Shown here in pieces: positions 16,071-20,404 of a stretch of 20,404 bases of DNA. Under the pieces are notes generated by a model that was not told where the DNA came from, did not search any database, and was given only the letters and a program-made list of their open reading frames with translations. The DNA lies in NCBI RefSeq assembly GCF_039812505.1, contig NZ_JBDIAQ010000061.1:1-20404 (forward strand), in the 5' to 3' direction. This stretch comes from Intrasporangium_A sp039812505 (lineage in GTDB: Bacteria; Actinomycetota; Actinomycetes; Actinomycetales; Dermatophilaceae). Position 1 is the stretch's first letter. Every line of letters begins with the position of its first letter. Position numbers and translations under genes: made by a program.

Positions 16071-16175
16071 GGGCGCTGGTGGTTCGGGCGCTGGTGGTTC
16101 GGGCGCTGGTGGTGCGGGCGATGGTGGTGCGGGCGACGGTGGAGTAAGCGACGGTGGTGCAGGCGATGGTGGTGA
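16071..16175 (+). repeat. Seven-copy 15-bp minisatellite
   Basis: There are seven contiguous 15-base units. Units 1 and 2 are identical (GGGCGCTGGTGGTTC); unit 3 ends GC, unit 4 has GAT for GCT, and units 5-7 diverge further (GACGGTGGAGT, AAGCGACGG, AGGCGATGG). The gradient of divergence towards the gene suggests recent copying at the upstream end. The array covers the leader and the first codons of the GT28-acyltransferase gene. Because 15 is a multiple of 3, copy-number changes would keep frame. Confidence 0.9.
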
Positions 16176-18613
16176 CCGCAGATCCCAGCGCTGGGGGGCC
16201 CCAGCGCCTGCTGGTCCTGTCGGCCGACATGGGCGGCGGGCACGAGGCCACCGCCACCGCGCTCGAGCAGGCGGCGGCCGGGGTGTGGCCCGGCGTCGAG
16301 ATCCAGCGGCTGGACACGCTCGACGTCATGGGTCCCGGTGTCGGGCGGCTGTTTCGCCGCATCTACGTCGACAATGTCGAGCACACCCCGTGGCTCTACG
16401 AGTTCTTCTACGCGCAGCTGTGGCGGCGCGCCTGGTTCGCCGATGCCTCGAAGCGCTTCACCGGCAGCTGGACCGGGCGGCGCCTCGTCGACCGGATCGA
16501 CCGGTTCGACCCGGACCTGATCGTCTCGACCTACCCACTCGGCAGCGCCGGTCTGGCCTGGCTGCACCGACACCGTGGTCTGCAGCGGCCCACCGCGGCC
16601 TACGTGTCGGACATCGCGCCCCACCCGTTCTGGATCCACGGCGGCCTGGGCGTCAACTTCGTGGTCCACGACGCCGCCCTGGCCCTGGCCCGCGCCTGTG
16701 ACCCCGCCGCGGTCGTCGAAGTCTGTGCACTGCCCGTCCAGGCGGCCTTCCACCCCGGGTCCCGGTCGGACGCCAGGCACCGGCTCGGTCTCGAGGCGGA
16801 CGCCCTGGTAGCCCTCGTCTCGTGCGGTGCGTACGCCTTCGGGGACGTCATGCAGACGGTCCGCACCCTGCTCGAGGCCTCCGACCGGGTGCAGGTCGTG
16901 GCCGCGTGCGGACGCAACACCGACACGAGGGCGCGCCTGGAGGGCATGGGGGTGCCGGCCCACCGGCTCCGGGTGCTCGGGTGGACGGACCAGATGCCGA
17001 CACTCGTGCGCGCCGCGGACATCGTCGTGAGCAACGCCGGCGGCGCCATCGCGCTCGAGGCCATCGCGTCGGGCCGCCCGCTGGTGATGTTCCGCCCCAT
17101 CGCCGCGCATGGCGAGGCCAACGCGGACCTGCTCGTCGTGGCCGGTCTGGCCGAGCTGTGCACCGACGAGGAGCAGCTCGGCGCGTACGTGCAGGCCGCG
17201 GTCCGCGGCAGGGGTGCGCTGCGCGAGCTGGGGCAGCGGGCCGGCGAGCTGGCCGGGCAGCGCTCCCGGGGGGACAGCCTGCGCCGGGCTGCGAGCGCGC
17301 GCCCGCCGCACCGGAGCGGGCGCAGGTGGCGGGTGCGTTCCTCGGACGCATTCTTCCTGCACGCCGACACCCCGCTGCGAGTCCAGGAGGTCGGCGGCGT
17401 CCTCGAGCTCGACCACGCCGTGGGTCGCGGCCTCACCGTCGAGGACGTCCGCGCGACCATCGGCCCCCGGGTCGCCGGGCTGCCGATCCTTCGCCGTCGT
17501 CTCGTCAGGTCTCGCCGGCCCGGGTGGGACATGACCGGTGCCGCCGACCTCGCCACCCACATCACCGCCGTCGAGGCCACCGATGGCGCGGACGCCGCGT
17601 GCGACGACTACTGGTCCGAGACGCTCCCACCGGACGGATACCCGTGGGGGGTCCGCCTCGTCCAGTCACCGCAGGAGGGACGCACGCTGCTGCTGGTCAA
17701 GACCCACCACGTGCTCGGCGACGGCATCTCGCTCATCGGCCTGCTCGACCGCCTGCTCGACGCTGCACCCGGGGACCCGCTCGACGAACGGCGGCCCGCG
17801 CCCGGGGCAGCGGAGCACAGGAGCGGGCTGGGCGGCATACGACATGGGTTGCGGCAGGGGCGCCTGGTCGCCCAGGGACTCGGCAGCCTCGCGGCGCGCA
17901 CCTTCGGGCGGTGGGCCGTCATCGAGTCCCCGCAGTCGGCGCGACGGCTCGTCGCGACCGCCACGGTCGAGCAGGCCCGGGTGCGGGCGGTCGCGTCGGC
18001 TTGCGACCGCCGCACCCACGAGGTCGTCATCGCCGTCGTGGCGCACGCGCTGGCCGCCACCCTGACGCAGGCCGGGCTCGTGGACGGCACGCTGCCGCTG
18101 CGCGCCATGATCCCAGTGGCGCGACGTGCACCCCGCCTCGACCGGGTCTTCGGCAACTGGACCGCGGCCGTGACGGTCGACCTCTCCCTCGCGCCGATGG
18201 GGTTCCGGGAGCGTCTCGACGAGGTGGCTGGACAGCTGCGCGCCCGCGCCCGGCACGGCGAGCCACAGGGTGCCTATGTGGCGATGTCCGTGCTGGGCCA
18301 CCTGCCGGCGCGGGTGGCTCCGCTGGCCGCGCGGACGATCTACACCGGCAGCTTCTTCTCCACGATCGTGTCGTACATGCCGGCCGCGCGCGGGGACCGG
18401 TGGTTCGCCGGGGCCAGGGTCGGCTCCATCTGCCCCGTCGTCCCGCTCGCCGACAGGGTCCCGGTAACTGCGGGGGCCGTCGTGCAGGACGGGGTCGTCG
18501 GCTTCGGCATCGTCCTCGACGACGCGCTGCGGGCTCGCGGTATCGACCGAGCGGCGGTCAGCCGAGCGGTCACGGACGCGGTGCGGGAGGCCGAGCTCGA
18601 GGTCCGGCAATGA
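16154..18613 (+). CDS. Fusion of GT28/MGDG-synthase-like glycosyltransferase and WS/DGAT acyltransferase
   Basis: This is one uninterrupted 819-residue frame. Residues about 18-370 look like a GT28 glycosyltransferase of the monogalactosyldiacylglycerol synthase/processive diacylglycerol glucosyltransferase type: LSADMGGGHEATATAL (22-37), STYPLGSAG (125-133) and the C-terminal donor site SNAGGAIALEAIASGRPLVM (293-312). After an Arg/Ser-rich linker (370-393), residues 394-819 match wax ester synthase/diacylglycerol acyltransferases: SSDAFFLHADTPLRV at the start, the catalytic HHVLGDG (518-524, HHxxxDG), MIPVARR (652-658), FGNW (666-669), and a C-terminal block with FAGARVGSICPVVPLAD (751-767). 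Both halves have near-normal length. Known relatives glycosylate diacylglycerol or esterify acyl-CoA with alcohols or diacylglycerol. A combined role in acylated glycolipid synthesis is inferred. The start is one of GTG 16154, GTG 16157 or ATG 16166; GGAG 9 nt before 16154 favours the first. It is probably membrane-associated, without clear helices. Confidence 0.88.
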   Translation: MVQAMVVTADPSAGGPQRLLVLSADMGGGHEATATALEQAAAGVWPGVEIQRLDTLDVMGPGVGRLFRRIYVDNVEHTPWLYEFFYAQLWRRAWFADASKRFTGSWTGRRLVDRIDRFDPDLIVSTYPLGSAGLAWLHRHRGLQRPTAAYVSDIAPHPFWIHGGLGVNFVVHDAALALARACDPAAVVEVCALPVQAAFHPGSRSDARHRLGLEADALVALVSCGAYAFGDVMQTVRTLLEASDRVQVVAACGRNTDTRARLEGMGVPAHRLRVLGWTDQMPTLVRAADIVVSNAGGAIALEAIASGRPLVMFRPIAAHGEANADLLVVAGLAELCTDEEQLGAYVQAAVRGRGALRELGQRAGELAGQRSRGDSLRRAASARPPHRSGRRWRVRSSDAFFLHADTPLRVQEVGGVLELDHAVGRGLTVEDVRATIGPRVAGLPILRRRLVRSRRPGWDMTGAADLATHITAVEATDGADAACDDYWSETLPPDGYPWGVRLVQSPQEGRTLLLVKTHHVLGDGISLIGLLDRLLDAAPGDPLDERRPAPGAAEHRSGLGGIRHGLRQGRLVAQGLGSLAARTFGRWAVIESPQSARRLVATATVEQARVRAVASACDRRTHEVVIAVVAHALAATLTQAGLVDGTLPLRAMIPVARRAPRLDRVFGNWTAAVTVDLSLAPMGFRERLDEVAGQLRARARHGEPQGAYVAMSVLGHLPARVAPLAARTIYTGSFFSTIVSYMPAARGDRWFAGARVGSICPVVPLADRVPVTAGAVVQDGVVGFGIVLDDALRARGIDRAAVSRAVTDAVREAELEVRQ

Positions 18614-19503
18614 GCTCGGTGTGGCTCGTCGGGGCCCCTGCGGCGCTCGCGGCGGCGGCCTTCTTCGGCGCTGCCGGACTGCTGCAGCACCAGGCCGCCC
18701 ACGCCGTCCCCGAGCGGGTCCCGCTCCGGGTGGGCCTGCTCGTCGAGCTGGTGCGCATCCGCGGCTTCCGGTACGGCGTCATCTGCGCCGCACTGGGCTT
18801 CGCCCTGCAGATCCTGGCGCTGCATGCGGCGCCGCTCCCGGTGGTCCAGCCGATCCTGGTGACCGGAGTGCTGTTCTTCCTGCTCTGGGGCACGCTGTTC
18901 CTGCATCGGCCCGTCGACCCGATGCTGGTCCTCGGTGCCCTGCTCGCGCTGGTGGGTCTCAGCGGCTTCCTCGTGGTGGCCGCGCCGACGGCGGGCTCGT
19001 CGAACATCGGCGGGGTGGCGGTGCTGCCCCTCGGGTTGGCGCTGGCCGGCGTCGTCGTGGTCTGCCTGGCCATCGCGGCACGCGTCCGGTCGGAGAACCG
19101 GTCCATCCCGCTGGCCGTCGCGACCGCGGTGTTCTACGGGGTCACCGCCGGCCTGGTCCGGTCGCTCGTGACCCAGCCCTACTTCGGGATCGAGGGGCTG
19201 TTCACGCACTGGCAGCTCTACGCGGTGGCCGTCGTGGGGCCGCTCGGTTTCCTGCTCAACCAGAACGCCTTCCAGGAGGGGGTGGTCGGCTCGGTGGCGG
19301 TCGGCATCATCACCGTGGGAGATCCGATGGTCTCGATCGGGCTCGGGGTGGCGTGGTTCGGCGACCGCCTCACCGAGGGCCCGGTCGCAGTGACCGCGCA
19401 GGTGCTGCTGCTGATGCTCATGACCGGTGGCATCGTCATGCTGACGCACCGGGCCAACCTGATGGCGGCGACGATCCGGGAGAGCATGGAGCGGGGGAGC
19501 TGA
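18610..19503 (+). CDS. DMT/NIPA-like multi-pass membrane transporter
   Basis: The 297-residue protein has about nine hydrophobic helices (roughly 4-24, 52-72, 76-96, 104-124, 134-156, 164-182, 195-215, 222-245 and 255-278) and a positively charged C-terminus. The pattern (GFALQILALHAAPLPVVQPILVTG in the first half; LNQNAFQEG and VGDPMVSIGLGVAWFGD in the second) fits the drug/metabolite transporter superfamily, EamA/NIPA-like branch. The substrate is unknown. The ATG overlaps the stop of the GT28-acyltransferase gene (ATGA at 18610-18613) and has GAGG 7 nt upstream, so translation is probably coupled. This ties its job to that enzyme: export or flipping of the lipid product, or supply of a precursor, are both possible but unproven. 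Confidence 0.87.
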   Translation: MSSVWLVGAPAALAAAAFFGAAGLLQHQAAHAVPERVPLRVGLLVELVRIRGFRYGVICAALGFALQILALHAAPLPVVQPILVTGVLFFLLWGTLFLHRPVDPMLVLGALLALVGLSGFLVVAAPTAGSSNIGGVAVLPLGLALAGVVVVCLAIAARVRSENRSIPLAVATAVFYGVTAGLVRSLVTQPYFGIEGLFTHWQLYAVAVVGPLGFLLNQNAFQEGVVGSVAVGIITVGDPMVSIGLGVAWFGDRLTEGPVAVTAQVLLLMLMTGGIVMLTHRANLMAATIRESMERGS

Positions 19504-20255
19504 TGACGCAGCTCGCGGGCGCCCGTGCCGTGGTGACGGGCGGCTCGTCCGGCATCGGCGCGGCGACGGCCCTGCGGCTGGCCCGCGCGGGAGCCCGCGT
19601 CGACGTGGTGGGCCGCGACTCCGAGCGGCTTGGCGCGGTGGCCCGGCGGACAGGTGGTGAGGCGGTGCGCGTGGACCTCACGGACGCCGCGGCCAGGTCC
19701 CGGCTGGCCGACCGGCTGCGTGAGAGCCCGCCGGACGTGCTGGTGCACGACGCGGGCGTGGGTCTCGTCGCCGAGGCGTCCGACGCGGGGCAGGCGGACG
19801 GGTTCGCTGCTCTGGTCGAGACCAACGCGCGGGCCCCGATCGAGCTGACCGCAGCGGTGCTGCCCGGCATGCTCGAACGGGGGAGCGGGCACCTGGTCTT
19901 CGTCGGGTCCATCGCCGGCGTGCTCGGGGTGGCCCACGAGTCCGCCTACGCCGCCAGCAAGGCAGCCGTCATGACGTATGCCGCTGGGCTCGCCTCCGAG
20001 GTTCGCTCGCGGGGGGTGCGGGTGACCGTGGTGGTGCCCGGTGTCGTCGACACCCCGTTCTTCGAGCGGCGCGGCGCGGCGTACGACCGGCGCTTCCCGA
20101 GGCCCGTCCCGCCCGAGCTCGTCGCGGACCGGCTCGTCGCGGCGGTGCGGCAGGACCGGGAGCTCGTGGTGGTGCCTCGGTGGCTGCGGGTGCCGATGGC
20201 GGTGCGGGCGCTCGCACCCGGGACGTACACGCGGCTCGCGGCACGGTGGGGGTGA
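19503..20255 (+). CDS. Short-chain dehydrogenase/reductase of the lipid operon
   Basis: This 250-residue classical SDR has TGGSSGIG (12-19), R38 shortly after strand 2 (VGRD, suggesting NADP), N108, and catalytic S136-Y149-K153 with normal spacing. The usual NNAG is replaced by HDAG (82-85). The C-terminal tail (VVVPRWLRVPMAVRALAPG) is hydrophobic and basic and may touch the membrane, as in SDRs acting on lipids such as acyl-DHAP or fatty-acyl reductases. The ATG at 19503 overlaps the preceding stop (TGATG) with GGGGGAG just upstream, so it is coupled to the transporter gene. Possible substrates are a ketone or aldehyde intermediate of the lipid made by the fusion enzyme; this is inference. 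Confidence 0.9.
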   Translation: MTQLAGARAVVTGGSSGIGAATALRLARAGARVDVVGRDSERLGAVARRTGGEAVRVDLTDAAARSRLADRLRESPPDVLVHDAGVGLVAEASDAGQADGFAALVETNARAPIELTAAVLPGMLERGSGHLVFVGSIAGVLGVAHESAYAASKAAVMTYAAGLASEVRSRGVRVTVVVPGVVDTPFFERRGAAYDRRFPRPVPPELVADRLVAAVRQDRELVVVPRWLRVPMAVRALAPGTYTRLAARWG

Positions 20256-20275
20256 GGGGGCCCCGGTGCCGGGTG

Positions 20276-20296
20276 CGGCGCGCTTGTCGCGTGCCG
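20276..20296 (+). terminator. Candidate hairpin terminator after the lipid operon
   Basis: An 8-bp stem with one G:U pair and a five-base loop (CGGCGCGC-TTGTC-GCGTGCCG) begins 21 bases after the SDR stop. There is no T-run, which is common for actinobacterial terminators but also weakens the call. I see no gene in the remaining bases to 20404. Confidence 0.4.
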
Positions 20297-20404
20297 TCGG
20301 GAGACAGGTTCGGCGCTGTCAGGGGCGATCTCTGGGACGGCACGGCGGCATCTCCGACTATCGGGCCGCGGCGGGATTGTGGGTGGTGTGCTGCCCGGGG
20401 GGCC

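Noticed and set aside
15006..16175. A frame ending in Trp-rich repeats (GRWWF units)
   Set aside because: The repeats are simply the 15-bp minisatellite read in another frame, and the rest is a shadow of the regulator gene.
16071..16175. CRISPR array
   Set aside because: The units are directly contiguous 15-mers with no spacers and no cas genes nearby.
16822..18609. A long plus-strand open frame overlapping the fusion gene and running into the transporter
   Set aside because: Before 18610 the translation is low-complexity Arg/Gly/Ala sequence, while the other frame gives clear GT28 and WS/DGAT motifs. Only the part from 18610 is real.

Overview
The window (20,404 bp, very high G+C) looks like a chromosomal piece of an actinobacterium. 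The evidence is the extreme G/C in third codon positions, frequent GTG starts, a SARP/AfsR-type regulator, the divergent glgC/glgA pair seen in mycobacteria and relatives, and many genes that appear leaderless. I suspect the Micrococcales (Intrasporangiaceae-like), but that is inference. I found no rRNA, tRNA, CRISPR array or insertion sequence.

Left part (1-8,070). Three minus-strand genes come first: a secreted lysyl oxidase-like protein with two Ig-plus-beta modules (19-2670), a membrane-anchored SAM methyltransferase (2972-3754) and ADP-glucose pyrophosphorylase GlgC (3817-5076). GlgC faces a divergent GlgA/GlgM-type glycosyltransferase (5185-6390) across 108 bp, giving a small alpha-glucan module. 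An unrecognised conserved-looking protein (6422-7186, minus) then faces a lone ABC ATPase (7269-8066, plus).

Middle (8,155-12,404). All genes are on the plus strand: an NfeD/SPFH membrane pair, a TauE/SafE permease, a SpoU/TrmH-family RNA methyltransferase and a BudC-like acetoin/2,3-butanediol dehydrogenase. These are mostly ordinary housekeeping or accessory-metabolic genes.

Right part (12,508-20,255). A GNAT acetyltransferase overlaps out of frame with a 977-residue SARP-type regulator carrying a P-loop NTPase. An intergenic region follows that holds tandem heptamers, a -10-like hexamer and seven copies of a 15-bp minisatellite. It leads into a tightly coupled three-gene operon. The first gene fuses a GT28/MGDG-synthase-like glycosyltransferase to a complete wax ester synthase/diacylglycerol acyltransferase-like domain with an intact HHxxxDG motif. 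Next come a nine-helix DMT/NIPA-like transporter (ATGA overlap) and a short-chain dehydrogenase (TGATG overlap). I read this as a candidate pathway that makes, acylates and perhaps moves a glycolipid. It is the most interesting part of the window.

A second theme is translation initiation. At least seven starts (methyltransferase, glgC, glgA, the unknown gene, the ABC ATPase, the TauE permease and the RNA methyltransferase) have no Shine-Dalgarno sequence. Instead a TANNNT hexamer ends exactly 6 or 7 nt before the start codon, as expected for leaderless mRNAs.
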